Assembly (NCBI GenBank): GCA_021815805.1 | Contig: JAKAZQ010000013.1 | Coordinates: 1 to 62,161 of the forward strand | Direction of reading: 5' to 3' | DNA: 62,161 nucleotides | Origin: Pseudomonadota bacterium | GTDB lineage: Bacteria > Pseudomonadota > Gammaproteobacteria > Burkholderiales > Burkholderiaceae_C | Notes under the pieces: model-generated | What the model was told of the DNA's origin: nothing | What the model saw: only the letters and a program-made list of their open reading frames with translations | The model's database searches: none | Program-made: the position numbers and the translations under genes | In this document: in pieces, positions 37,013 through 48,553 of the stretch | Layout of the letters: every line of letters begins with the position of its first letter | Numbering within the stretch: position 1 is the first letter of the stretch

Positions 37013-38143
37013 ATGCCCGTACTGCAGCCCGGCCAGTTCTCGCTGGCCGACTTCGACTTCGAACTTCCGCCCGAACTCATCGCGCAGCACCCGAGCGCCG
37101 AACGCAGCGCCAGCCGCCTGCTGGATGCGCGCGGCGGCCTGCACGACCGCGTGTACTCCGATCTGCCGTCGCTGCTCGATGCGGGCGACCTGATGGTGTT
37201 CAACGACACGCGGGTGATCAAGGCCCGGCTGTTCGGCGCCAAGGCCTCGGGCGGCGCCTTGGAACTGCTGGTCGAGCGCGTGCTGGAGGGTCACGAGGTG
37301 GTCGCCCACATGCGTGCCAGCCGCAAGCCCTCCGCGGGCAGCAGGCTGCTCATGCAGGGCGGCTTCGAGGCCGAGGTGCTGGGCCGCTGGCCGCGCCCGG
37401 ACGGCGCGCTGTTCCACCTGCGCCTGAGCGACGAGCCCTACGCGTTGATGCAGGCCCACGGGCACGTGCCCCTGCCGCCTTACATCACCCACGCCGACGA
37501 CGCCGACGACGCCCGACGCTACCAGACCGTGTTCGCCCGCGTGCCCGGCTCGGTGGCGGCCCCGACCGCGGCGCTGCACTTCGACCACGCGCTGCTGGAC
37601 AGGCTGCGCGAGCGCGGCGTGCGCAGCGCGCACCTGACCCTGCACGTGGGCGCCGGCACCTTCCAGCCGGTGAAGGTCGACGACCCCGCCCTGCACCACA
37701 TGCACAGCGAGCGCTTCGTCGTGCCCGGCGCCACGCTGCAGGCCATCGCCGAGACCCGCGCGCGCGGCGGCCGCGTGCTGGCGGTGGGCACCACCACGGT
37801 GCGCGCGCTGGAATCGGTGGCCCGGGAACTCGGTGTCGAGGGACTGGGCACCGGCGCCACGCGGGACTGGAGCGGCGAGACGGACATCTTCATCGCCCCC
37901 GGGCACCGTTTCGCGTGGATCGATCTGCTGCTGACCAACTTCCACCTGCCGCGCTCGACGCTGCTGATGCTGGTCAGCGCGTTCGCCGGCATGGAGCCGA
38001 TCCGCCGGGCCTACGCCCATGCGGTACGGCAGAGTTATCGATTTTTCAGCTACGGGGATGGGATGTTGCTGGAGCGGGCATCGACCGCGCGCCGGCCTGG
38101 TGCTGCGCATCCGCGCCCGGATGTTCCCCTTCGCGACCATTAA
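37013..38143 (+). CDS. queA: S-adenosylmethionine:tRNA ribosyltransferase-isomerase
   Basis: 376 residues. N-terminal [20 protein letters not shown] and [21 protein letters not shown], then [48 protein letters not shown] and [10 protein letters not shown], all QueA signatures. Adds the epoxycyclopentane precursor of queuosine to tRNA. Start at 37013 has a CAGG site; an ATG at 36989 overlapping the puuC stop is the alternative. The C-terminus runs about 23 residues past the usual GDGMLL end (Arg/Pro-rich). Its usual partner tgt lies 4.4 kb away. Confidence 0.95.
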   Translation: MPVLQPGQFSLADFDFELPPELIAQHPSAERSASRLLDARGGLHDRVYSDLPSLLDAGDLMVFNDTRVIKARLFGAKASGGALELLVERVLEGHEVVAHMRASRKPSAGSRLLMQGGFEAEVLGRWPRPDGALFHLRLSDEPYALMQAHGHVPLPPYITHADDADDARRYQTVFARVPGSVAAPTAALHFDHALLDRLRERGVRSAHLTLHVGAGTFQPVKVDDPALHHMHSERFVVPGATLQAIAETRARGGRVLAVGTTTVRALESVARELGVEGLGTGATRDWSGETDIFIAPGHRFAWIDLLLTNFHLPRSTLLMLVSAFAGMEPIRRAYAHAVRQSYRFFSYGDGMLLERASTARRPGAAHPRPDVPLRDH

Positions 38144-38151
38144 GAACTCTC

Positions 38152-39090
38152 ATGCGCCACGTTTCTCGTCAATTCGTGCAGAAGGTCGCGCTGCTCAGCG
38201 GCATATCCGCCCGGCGGGCCAGGAATCAGCGGGCCCGGCGCATTCTCGCGATGCACGGAGTCGGCGCCGACGACATGCCGCTGAACCGGTTCATCCAGCT
38301 CATGCGATGGTTGCGCAATCACGCCCGCGTCGTACCCCTTGGAGACATGATTGCCGCCATGCGCGCCGGCGAGCCCCCGGCGGCTGAACTGGAGATCGCG
38401 CTGACCTTCGACGACGGGCTGGCCAGCCAGTACCTGCTGGCCTACCCCGTGCTGCGCGACCTCGGCCTCAGCGCCACGATTTTCGTGTGCCCGCGACTGG
38501 TCGACGAGCGGCGCTGGCTCTGGAACCATGAAGCGCGGGCACGCTGGCAGCGCCTGGGTGCCGATGTACGCCAGTCGCTGGCGCAAGAGGTTGGCGCGAG
38601 CACGGTGGATGCCCATGCGGTCGTGGCCCGCATGAAATCCTTGCCCGAAGCCGTACGCGCCGACCTGTGCGCAAGATTGCGCGCGGCAACCCCCGGCTTC
38701 CGGCCCGACCCCGCGGAATCCGCGGCCCACGACCTGATGGACTGGCAGCAGATCCGGCAAATGGATCCGGGGCTGGTCACCATCGGCTCCCATTCGCTGC
38801 GCCACCCCATTCTCACCACGCTGGACGACGGCGACCTCGAACTCGAACTGCGTGAAAGCCGCAGCGAACTCGAATCCCGTCTGCAGCGCAGCGTACCCAT
38901 CTTCTGCTATCCCAACGGATCGATGGACGCCCGTGTGCGCGACTGCGCATCGCGGCATTACGACGCGGCGGTGAGCACCGCCGAGGCACTGATCGACGAC
39001 GTGCCGCCGGATTACTGGGCCCTGCCGAGAATCCCGGTGAGCCCGCATCTGGAACTTTCGGTATGGCGCCTGCACTCGCCGCAGTCATGA
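38152..39090 (+). CDS. Polysaccharide deacetylase (NodB family)
   Basis: 312 residues, carbohydrate esterase 4 fold. Motif 1 ALTFDDGLASQY near residue 84 (catalytic Asp pair), motif 2 IGSHSLRHPILTTL near 206 (metal His residues) and motif 3 FCYPNGSMD near 248. No clear signal peptide. Starts 8 bases after the queA stop and overlaps the next gene by ATGA, so it leads a small glycan-type operon placed between queA and tgt. Confidence 0.9.
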   Translation: MRHVSRQFVQKVALLSGISARRARNQRARRILAMHGVGADDMPLNRFIQLMRWLRNHARVVPLGDMIAAMRAGEPPAAELEIALTFDDGLASQYLLAYPVLRDLGLSATIFVCPRLVDERRWLWNHEARARWQRLGADVRQSLAQEVGASTVDAHAVVARMKSLPEAVRADLCARLRAATPGFRPDPAESAAHDLMDWQQIRQMDPGLVTIGSHSLRHPILTTLDDGDLELELRESRSELESRLQRSVPIFCYPNGSMDARVRDCASRHYDAAVSTAEALIDDVPPDYWALPRIPVSPHLELSVWRLHSPQS

Positions 39091-40271
39091 TGCGTCAGCC
39101 TGGATCGCAACAGGGACCCGCCGCGGTCACGCTCGGCACGGTGCTGGATTCGCAGGGCTTCGACCGGCTCGAGTCGGCGTGGATCGCACTGCAGGCCGCC
39201 AGCCCGGACAGCAGCGTTTTCCTCGGCTGGGACTGGCAACGCCTGTGGTGGAAGCATTACGGCGAAGGCCGTCAGCTGTACATCATCGTTGCGCGGCAGG
39301 CGCAAAGGGTGGTCGGGATTCTGCCGCTTTACATCGAAACGCATCGCAAGGCAGGCGGGCTGTTCAAGGCGCGCAAGCTGCGCCAGATCGGTGTCGGAGG
39401 AGACACGGCCCCGGATGACCTGGGTGCGCTGCTGCTTCCCGCGCTGCAACAGGAGGTCTGCGCGGCCATGGCCCACCATGTCGCGTACGAGCTGCGACAG
39501 TGGGACATGCTCGACTGGACAGACCTGCCCGCGAGCTCGCCATTGACGGCGCTACTGCCCGACGTGCTGCGCGCGGCGGGCTTTCGGGTGCAATGCTCCG
39601 TGGAGGAGCCGATCACCTACGGCCCGCTGCCCGGTGACTGGGAGGCTTACCGCAAAGGGTTGAGCCGCAACCGTCGTGAAACGCTCGCGCGCAAGAGGCG
39701 CCGCTTCGAAGCGCTTCCAGGCGCGCGCGTGCGCATGGTCGAGTCCGCCGAGCAACTGGCTCCGGCATTCGAACGCCTGGTCGCACTGCATCAACTGCGC
39801 TGGTCGGGGCGCACCGAGCGCCCCGCCTTCTCGACTCCGCAGTACCGTGGCTTCCATCGGGAGCTCATGCAGGCGCTTCTGCCGCAGGGGCAGTTGCGGC
39901 TGCTTGCGCTGGAGATCGAAGGTCAGGCCATCGCCATGATCTACGCAATGCAATACAAGCGGAGATTCTGCTTTTTCCAGAGCGGCTTCGACCCGGCGCA
40001 TGCGCATCACAGCCCTGGAGATGTCCTGATGGGCTACGCCGTGGAGTTCGCGATCGCGGGGGGCTGCGAGATCTTCGACATGCTCAAGGGCGACCACGAG
40101 TACAAGCGTCACTTTTTCCAGCAGGCACGGCGCAACGTGGGGATCCGGGCATTCCGGCGCGGCAGCGTCGATCTGGCCTACCGCGCACACGCGCTGACCC
40201 AGGCGCTTTCCGGTCGGCGCGTGGCCGGCAGCGACGAAGCCCCGGACCAGCCCCCTGCCACACAGGCATGA
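39087..40271 (+). CDS. BcsL/CelD-like (FemAB-type) acyltransferase
   Basis: 394 residues, GNAT-fold protein of the CelD/BcsL group: N-terminal domain with FLGWDWQRLWWKHYG, the central LSRNRRETLARKRRRFE motif near residue 198, and the C-terminal FDMLKGDHEYKRHFF motif near 337. Proteins of this group occur in cellulose, exopolysaccharide and exosortase A loci and are thought to acylate or aminoacylate glycan or lipid intermediates. Start ATG 39087 forms an ATGA overlap with the deacetylase; the adjacent ATG 39090 is equally possible. Confidence 0.85.
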   Translation: MMRQPGSQQGPAAVTLGTVLDSQGFDRLESAWIALQAASPDSSVFLGWDWQRLWWKHYGEGRQLYIIVARQAQRVVGILPLYIETHRKAGGLFKARKLRQIGVGGDTAPDDLGALLLPALQQEVCAAMAHHVAYELRQWDMLDWTDLPASSPLTALLPDVLRAAGFRVQCSVEEPITYGPLPGDWEAYRKGLSRNRRETLARKRRRFEALPGARVRMVESAEQLAPAFERLVALHQLRWSGRTERPAFSTPQYRGFHRELMQALLPQGQLRLLALEIEGQAIAMIYAMQYKRRFCFFQSGFDPAHAHHSPGDVLMGYAVEFAIAGGCEIFDMLKGDHEYKRHFFQQARRNVGIRAFRRGSVDLAYRAHALTQALSGRRVAGSDEAPDQPPATQA

Positions 40272-41326
40272 CCGAACCGCACGCTCCGTCGAATGCACCG
40301 CGCATCAGCGTGGTCATCGCCGCCTACAACGCAGCGGCGACGCTCGGCGAGACCTTGCGCAGCCTGCAGGCGCAGACCCTGCGGCCGCTGGAAATCGTGG
40401 TCGTCGACGACGGCTCGACCGACGACACATGGGCTGTGCTCGAAGCCCAGGGTCCGCGCATTCGCGCGGTGCGCCAGGCCAACGCGGGCATCGGCGCCGC
40501 GCGCAACCGCGGCATGCGGGAAGCGCGCGGGGATTTCCTCGCGCTGCTGGACGCCGACGACGTCTGCGATCCGGCACGTCTGGAGATCCAGTACGAATAC
40601 CTGAAGTCGCAGCCGGATCTGCTGCTGTGCAGTACCGATTTCAGCAGTTTCGATGCCGGCGGCACCACCGAGCGCTCGTCGATCGGTTCCTACTACTCGC
40701 GCTGCAGCCCGCGGCACGGCGGCGTGCGGGCGCGCTACCAGGAGCACCAATGGCTTGTGCTTCCGGTGCAGGCCTGCGACCTGTCGGCGGGCGCCAGGGT
40801 GGAATGCCATGCGGGCCGGGTGTTCGAACAGATGCTGCTGGGAAACTTCATTCACCCGGGCACCGCGATGTTTCGCCGCGAGGCGCTCGACGCGGCCGGC
40901 AACTTCGACCCGGAGATCCGCATCGCCTGCGAATGGGAATGGCTGGTGCGCGTCACGCGTGCCGGGCCCGTCGGATACATCGATCTGCCGCTGCTCGGCT
41001 ACCGACGCTCGCCCGGGCAGATCTCCTCCAGCCCGGCGATGAATCAGGACTCCTTGCGCGTGGCTCGAATGATCCACGAACGCTACTCGGGGAAACATTC
41101 GATCCCCCCGGAGGCCCTGCGCCGACAACTGGGCAACCTGGAAACACAGGCCGCCTATGCTCTGGCGCCCGTTCGCCGTGGCGATGCTGTCAGACTGCTG
41201 GCTGCCGGCGTGCTGCGGCACCGGGTGCTCAACGCCACCAGCCTGCGTACGCTGGTTCGCCTGCTGCCGTCGGGCGCAGTGCGCGCACTGCGCGCCACGC
41301 GTCGCTGGCTGGGTTTTCCGCGCTGA
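40268..41326 (+). CDS. Family 2 glycosyltransferase
   Basis: 352 residues. GT-A fold: ISVVIAAYNAAATLGETLRSLQ at the N-terminus, VVDDGSTDDTW, and LALLDADDVCDPARLEIQ (the DxD-like metal site) near residue 97. Followed by a C-terminal acceptor region without membrane helices. Probably adds one sugar to a surface glycan. Overlaps the upstream acyltransferase gene by ATGA. Confidence 0.92.
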   Translation: MTEPHAPSNAPRISVVIAAYNAAATLGETLRSLQAQTLRPLEIVVVDDGSTDDTWAVLEAQGPRIRAVRQANAGIGAARNRGMREARGDFLALLDADDVCDPARLEIQYEYLKSQPDLLLCSTDFSSFDAGGTTERSSIGSYYSRCSPRHGGVRARYQEHQWLVLPVQACDLSAGARVECHAGRVFEQMLLGNFIHPGTAMFRREALDAAGNFDPEIRIACEWEWLVRVTRAGPVGYIDLPLLGYRRSPGQISSSPAMNQDSLRVARMIHERYSGKHSIPPEALRRQLGNLETQAAYALAPVRRGDAVRLLAAGVLRHRVLNATSLRTLVRLLPSGAVRALRATRRWLGFPR

Positions 41327-41490
41327 GGCGCGGCTGCGACCATTCCACGGCGCCCGACGCGCCCTTGGCGCGCGGAATGCTCGCGAACCCAGATGTCCGC
41401 CGCAGATGGTGTACGCTTCACGGCGCACCAAATGATCGTCCGTTGTCTGGGCCGTCTGGCCGTCATTGCAACGGCAAGGGAGAGGCTACG

Positions 41491-43730
<2,240 letters not shown>

Positions 43731-45074
43731 TCAGGCCTGCTGCGGCTGCCGGCGCAGCCATGCCACGAAGCGCCGCCCATACACGGGCTGACGCCACAAC
43801 AGCCAGCCGGCGGCCGCCAGATTGAGCAAGGCGATGCTCAGCAACAGCGCCGGCACCGATACGCCGAAGCCCAGCAGGGCAGCGCAGTAGCCGCTGCAAA
43901 CGATCATGTACAGCGCGTTGAGAATGTTGTTCGCGGCGATCACCCTGGCCCGATGGCTTCCCGGCGTGTGCTGCTGGATCAGCGCATACAGCGGGACGCT
44001 GTAGATCCCGGCGCTGGCCGACAGCCCGAACAGATCCCCCATGACCCGCCAGTGCGCGGGGCTGGCGACGAAGGCGCCGAGCCCCAGCAACGGGCCCGGC
44101 AGGGCGGCGGCGTGCGCGGCGAGATACAGGTCCACGCCGAACACGCTCATGCCCAGCGCGCCCAGCGGCACCAGGCCCGGCTCGACGCGGCCGCGCGCCA
44201 GCCACTCGCAAGCCAGCGAGCCCAGACCGACGCCCACCGAGAACACGACCAGCAACAGCGAAGCCACCTGCTCGTCGCCGCCCAGCACGTCCTTCGCGAA
44301 CACCGGGAACTGCGTGAGGAAGGCCACGCCGTAGAACCACATCCAGGAGATCGCCAGCAAGGCCTGCAGCAGCACCGGATCGCGCGCGGCGAGCCGCAGG
44401 TTGGCCATGGTTTCGCGCATGGGATTCCAGCACACGCGCAACCCGGGGTCGAGCGCCGGAGTGGGCGGAATGCGCCGCGACGCCACCCATCCCGCCAACG
44501 CCACCAGCACGCAGGCCGCGCCTGCCAGCCATGGCCCCTGGCGCAGACTCATCAGCAGGCCGCCCGCAAGGTTGCCGAGCAGGATCGCCACGAAGGTTCC
44601 CATCTCGGTCATGCCGTTGCCGCCCGTGAGCTCGGCCTCGCTCAAGTGCTGTGGCAGGTAGGCGTACTTGGCCGGGCCGAACAGCGTCGAATGCAGGCCC
44701 ATGCCGAAGGTGCAGGCCAGCAACGCACCCAGGTTGCCGGCGACGAAGCCCCACAGCGCCAGCGCCATGATGGCGATCTCCAGCAGCTTGACCGAGCGCA
44801 TCAGCCGATCCTTGGGCCATTTGTCGGACAACTGACCGCTGGTGGCCGAAAACAGCAGGAACGGCAGGATGTACAGCGCCGCGATCAGGTTGACCATCAA
44901 CCCCGGCGACAGCGCGTGCGCGGCCTGCGCGCGGTAGGCCACCATCACCGTGAAGGCGAACTTGAACAGGTTGTCGTTCGCGGCGCCTCCGAACTGGGTC
45001 CAGAAAAACGGTGCGAAACGGCGTTGGCGCAGCAGCGCGAACTGATTGGGCGTGGGCTCGGCGGTGGGATCCAT
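43731..45074 (-). CDS. MFS transporter, lysophospholipid transporter (LplT) type
   Basis: 447 residues, twelve hydrophobic segments. The N-terminus FFWTQFGGAANDNLFKFAFTV, with SGQLSDKWPKDRLMRSVKLLE, is the LplT-type MFS signature. Probably flips lysophospholipids inward across the inner membrane. Relatives are often fused or linked to an acyltransferase; here it is MFS only and unlinked. Start ATG 45074. Confidence 0.88.
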   Translation of the reverse strand: MDPTAEPTPNQFALLRQRRFAPFFWTQFGGAANDNLFKFAFTVMVAYRAQAAHALSPGLMVNLIAALYILPFLLFSATSGQLSDKWPKDRLMRSVKLLEIAIMALALWGFVAGNLGALLACTFGMGLHSTLFGPAKYAYLPQHLSEAELTGGNGMTEMGTFVAILLGNLAGGLLMSLRQGPWLAGAACVLVALAGWVASRRIPPTPALDPGLRVCWNPMRETMANLRLAARDPVLLQALLAISWMWFYGVAFLTQFPVFAKDVLGGDEQVASLLLVVFSVGVGLGSLACEWLARGRVEPGLVPLGALGMSVFGVDLYLAAHAAALPGPLLGLGAFVASPAHWRVMGDLFGLSASAGIYSVPLYALIQQHTPGSHRARVIAANNILNALYMIVCSGYCAALLGFGVSVPALLLSIALLNLAAAGWLLWRQPVYGRRFVAWLRRQPQQA

Positions 45075-45167
45075 GTCGGCACGGAGCGAGGCGGCGCGCC
45101 CATGGTACAGGGCGCCAGGGCACACGGCCGCCCGCTGCCGGGCCGCGCCCGCGCCTACACTGCGCGC

Positions 45168-45713
45168 ATGCCCCTTGCCGACTCCGCGTGGCGACTGTTC
45201 TTCGCGCTGGACCCATCTCCGGCGCTGCGCCAACGCATGGCCGCGCATGCCGCGCGCTGGGCCTGGGACGCGCGCGCGCGCCCGACGGCCGCTCGCCGTC
45301 TGCATCTCACGCTGGTCTTCATGCCGCAGGCAAGCCCCGCCCTCGTGGGCGAATTGCTGCGCGCGGGGGCGCGGACCGCAGCGTCGTGCCGCGGCTGCCG
45401 GCTGGTGCTGGATGTCGCCGACGTGTGGCCGGCCGGCGGCATCGCCCACCTGTCCCCGTCGCGCATTCCCGCGTCGCTGCAGGCCCTGCACGACACGCTG
45501 CTGGCCGGTGTGCTGGCCACCGGCACGCAGGCCGACCGCCGCGCATGGCGACCGCACCTGACCCTGGCGCGCAGGGCGCGCGCGGAACAGGCCCCCCGCG
45601 AATTCGAGCCTTTGGCCTGGCAGGTGCGCGGGTTTTCGCTGCAGCGCTCGCGCCTGGGCAGCGCAAGCTACGAGGTGCTCGCGCGCTGGCGCCTCGGCGC
45701 CGCCGCGCCCTGA
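45168..45713 (+). CDS. thpR: RNA 2',3'-cyclic phosphodiesterase (2'-5' RNA ligase family)
   Basis: 181 residues with the two diagnostic HxT motifs RLHLTLVF near residue 46 and RPHLTLAR near 128 that form the 2H phosphoesterase active site. N-terminal RLFFALDPSPALR fits ThpR/LigT. Divergent from the MFS gene. Confidence 0.93.
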   Translation: MPLADSAWRLFFALDPSPALRQRMAAHAARWAWDARARPTAARRLHLTLVFMPQASPALVGELLRAGARTAASCRGCRLVLDVADVWPAGGIAHLSPSRIPASLQALHDTLLAGVLATGTQADRRAWRPHLTLARRARAEQAPREFEPLAWQVRGFSLQRSRLGSASYEVLARWRLGAAAP

Positions 45714-45735
45714 CGGGTGGCGCTGTTTCCCGGCT

Positions 45736-46488
45736 TCAACCCGGCATGCCGCCGCGGCTGTCCAGTTCGAAGCGCAGGACCCGGCCGATGCCCCCCGCCA
45801 CCGCCAGCGCTGCCGCATAGCCTGGGCGCACGCCGAGCGACACCAGCTCGAGCTCGCGTGCGCCGACGCGCACCCGCATCGGTCGCGGATCCAGGCCGGC
45901 GTGCAAGGTGCGCGGCTCCAGGTTGAGCCCCAGCCCGACGGCCTTCATACAGGCCTCCTTGCGCGTCCAGCAGGTCACGAAGGGCTCGGCCTGTGCGCCT
46001 TGCGGCACTCCGGCGAGCTGATCGAGTTCGTGCGCATCCAGCACGGCGGCCGCCAGGTCGGCGCCCGGCAGATCGGCGCGCACCGCTTCCACGTCCACGC
46101 CCAGTTCCGCGGCCGCGCCCAGCGCCAGCAGCGCCAGGTCCTTGCTGTGGCTGAGGTTGACATGCAGGCCCGCGCGCGGCGCGACCAGGCGCGGCTTGCC
46201 GTGCTCCTCGTCGACGAAGCCGACCTGCGCCGGCTCGCAGCCCAGGTAGGCCCCGACGATCGCCCGCAGCGCCACGTGGGCGCGCTGGTAGCGCCTGGCA
46301 TCGTCCGCGTGGACGAAACGCCGTGCCCGCTCGACCTCGCGTTCGTCCAGGCAGCGCGCGGACGCGGCCGCGGGCGCGCTCAGGTCGATGGTCCACACGT
46401 GCACGTCGCGCCCGTGCGGCCAGGCCTGCGGCGCGAGCGGCCCGAGCAGGGCTTCGGGCTGCCCGGGTTCGGCGCGGATCACCGACAT
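45736..46488 (-). CDS. Sfp-type 4'-phosphopantetheinyl transferase
   Basis: 250 residues. Sfp/AcpT motifs are complete: KPRLV, HVNLSHSKDLALLAL, the Mg-binding pair in ELGVDVEAVRAD near residue 129 and WTRKEACMKAVGLGLN near 173. A transferase of this long class usually serves secondary-metabolite carrier domains rather than fatty-acid ACP. It lies 2 kb past the end of the NRPS cluster and is the natural activator of its PCP domains and perhaps of the ACP at 5403-5672. Confidence 0.93.
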   Translation of the reverse strand: MSVIRAEPGQPEALLGPLAPQAWPHGRDVHVWTIDLSAPAAASARCLDEREVERARRFVHADDARRYQRAHVALRAIVGAYLGCEPAQVGFVDEEHGKPRLVAPRAGLHVNLSHSKDLALLALGAAAELGVDVEAVRADLPGADLAAAVLDAHELDQLAGVPQGAQAEPFVTCWTRKEACMKAVGLGLNLEPRTLHAGLDPRPMRVRVGARELELVSLGVRPGYAAALAVAGGIGRVLRFELDSRGGMPG

Positions 46489-46530
46489 GGCGCCCTCCCG
46501 CGCCCTCGGGCCGGCGCGCGCGGGACGGTC

Positions 46531-47058
46531 TCAGCGCAGGCGCAACGCAACATTGCCCTGCTCATGAAAGGGAATACGCAGCAGGCTGTGCGCCAGCTCG
46601 GCGTCGCCGTCGAGCCGGTAGCGCACCAGTCCGTCCGGCGTCAGCGTGGCCAGCACCTGCAGCAGTGCGGCGGCGTCGACGTCCACGCGCACCGGTACGT
46701 CGGCGCTGCCATGCGCAGGCAGGTTCAGGTCTGCGGTGCTGCGGCCCCGCGCGGTGGCGGTGCCGTTGAAGCTGCAGTGGAACCGGATGTCGTCCAGCGA
46801 CAGCTTCCATCCACCGGGATTGCGCACCTGCAGCACCAGGTCGATGCGCGCCTGCTGGCCGCGCAGTTCGATGCCGCGCACCGCGACGATGCGCAGGCGC
46901 GGCCCGCCCGCCGGGTTCGCCGGCGCGGACGATGCCGACGCCGCGACGCGCGGAGCAAGCTCGGCGCCAGCCGGCGCGGAGCCGGCCGCCATGGCCGTCG
47001 GGACGACGGCCAGCGCAGCCAGGGCCAGGGGCCAGGCGCAGGCTTCAGTCGCGCGCAT
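46531..47058 (-). CDS. Exported LEA14/WHy-domain protein
   Basis: 175 residues with a signal peptide ([15 protein letters not shown]) and an LEA type 2 / water-stress-hypersensitive domain: [38 protein letters not shown]. Immunoglobulin-like beta sandwich, periplasmic; relatives are stress-protective or of unknown function. Its start overlaps the apt stop by 14 bases. Confidence 0.85.
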   Translation of the reverse strand: MRATEACAWPLALAALAVVPTAMAAGSAPAGAELAPRVAASASSAPANPAGGPRLRIVAVRGIELRGQQARIDLVLQVRNPGGWKLSLDDIRFHCSFNGTATARGRSTADLNLPAHGSADVPVRVDVDAAALLQVLATLTPDGLVRYRLDGDAELAHSLLRIPFHEQGNVALRLR

Positions 47059-47593
47059 CGAACTGCAGCAGCGTGAACAGCTCGAGCCCCGCCGCGCGCA
47101 GCGCGGCCGAGCCGCCGAGATCGGGCAGATCGACGATGGCTGCGCCCTCCACCACGCTGGCTCCCAGGCGCTGCAGCAGACGGTGCGCGGCGCGCATGGT
47201 GCCGCCGGTGGCGATGAGATCGTCGATCAGCAGCACCCGCTGCCCCGCGTGCAGCGCATCGCTGTGCACCTCCACGGTGGCGCTGCCGTACTCCAGCGCG
47301 TAACTCTCCGAGACGGTCTCGGAGGGCAGCTTGCCCTGCTTGCGCACCGGAACGAAACCCACCCCGAGTTCAAAGGCGATCACGGAGCCGATGATGAACC
47401 CGCGCGCGTCGATGCCGGCGACCACGTCGGGGCGCCTCGCCGGATCCATGTAGCGCCACACGAACTGGTCGACCAGCACGCGCATCGCGCGCGCATCCAG
47501 CAGCAGCGGGGTGATGTCGCGAAAGCGCACGCCGGGCTGCGGCCAGTCGGCCACGGTGCGGATGCGCGAGCGCAGGTAGGCGTCGATGTCCAT
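47045..47593 (-). CDS. apt: Adenine phosphoribosyltransferase
   Basis: 182 residues. PRPP-binding loop [14 protein letters not shown] near residue 115, RFRDITPLL near 24, [19 protein letters not shown] and the GKLP hood region ([11 protein letters not shown]). Purine salvage, cytosolic. ATG 47593; the longer frame is not family-like. Confidence 0.96.
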   Translation of the reverse strand: MDIDAYLRSRIRTVADWPQPGVRFRDITPLLLDARAMRVLVDQFVWRYMDPARRPDVVAGIDARGFIIGSVIAFELGVGFVPVRKQGKLPSETVSESYALEYGSATVEVHSDALHAGQRVLLIDDLIATGGTMRAAHRLLQRLGASVVEGAAIVDLPDLGGSAALRAAGLELFTLLQFDARD

Positions 47594-47628
47594 GTGCAGG
47601 GCGGTGATGCGTCGGGCGCTCGCGGGCC

Positions 47629-48480
47629 TCAGGCACCGACGTGCGTGGACGCGGCATGGAAGGTCGCAGCGGGCGCGCCGAACACGTCGTCGTAGGAAGC
47701 GTAGGACGCGCCGGAGATCATCGGCAGCAGTACCAACCAGCCGATGCCGGCCGGGATGGTGGCGACGATGCTCAGCGGAAACAGCAGCAGCGTGAACACC
47801 ACCAGCGCGCCCAGATTGGCGAAGGCCGCACGCGCCGAAAGCCGGATGGCATCCCAGGCGCCCAGTCCGCCCAGCGCGACCAGCGTGCCGACGAACCAGA
47901 ACGCGACGCTGCACACGAGCAGCGCCACCAGCACCAGCAGCGCGCCCAGGACCATCGCGCCGGCGCCCATGCCGATGCCGGCCATGACGGCGCCGGGAGA
48001 GGCCTCCATCATGTGCCCGATGGCTTCCATGTGCAGCAACCCGACGCCGAAAATCAGCGACAGTGCCAGACCCACCACCAGCAGCACGGCAAGGATGCTC
48101 AGCAGCACCAGCAGTGAAGCCACCAGCAGCGTGCCCAGGCGCGACGACCACTGGTGCGACGATTCGCCGAAGGCGCCCTCGTTGTCGGCTCCGACGGCCA
48201 GGCCCTCGGGGGTGATGCTGCGGGCGCGCGCCCAACGCCGGCGCAGCACCGACGCGAATACCGCCCCCAAGGTGAACAGGGGCATGCTCAGCCACTGCGC
48301 CAGCGCACCGCCCAGCGGCAGCAGGTGCAGGATCAGGCCGCCTGCGAGCAGCGCCGCGGTCAGGCCGACCCAGGCCCACGGCGCGCGCATGAAACTGTGC
48401 CAGCCTTGCGCCCACCAGGAAGCGCCGTGGGAGGCAGGCACTCGACGATACGGCGGAAACGAAGGGGGGACGGCGTTCAT
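47629..48480 (-). CDS. BPSS1780-family membrane protein
   Basis: 283 residues, about six hydrophobic segments, beginning [20 protein letters not shown], the N-terminal pattern of the BPSS1780 family common in Burkholderiales. Function unknown. Gly/Ala-rich membrane regions and an [15 protein letters not shown]-terminus. Confidence 0.82.
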   Translation of the reverse strand: MNAVPPSFPPYRRVPASHGASWWAQGWHSFMRAPWAWVGLTAALLAGGLILHLLPLGGALAQWLSMPLFTLGAVFASVLRRRWARARSITPEGLAVGADNEGAFGESSHQWSSRLGTLLVASLLVLLSILAVLLVVGLALSLIFGVGLLHMEAIGHMMEASPGAVMAGIGMGAGAMVLGALLVLVALLVCSVAFWFVGTLVALGGLGAWDAIRLSARAAFANLGALVVFTLLLFPLSIVATIPAGIGWLVLLPMISGASYASYDDVFGAPAATFHAASTHVGA

Positions 48481-48553
48481 GGAGGGTCTCGGCGGCGAGT
48501 TGAGCGCCCTCCATTATGGCGCCGCGTCCGCGCCTCGAGCGCACGCGACGCCA

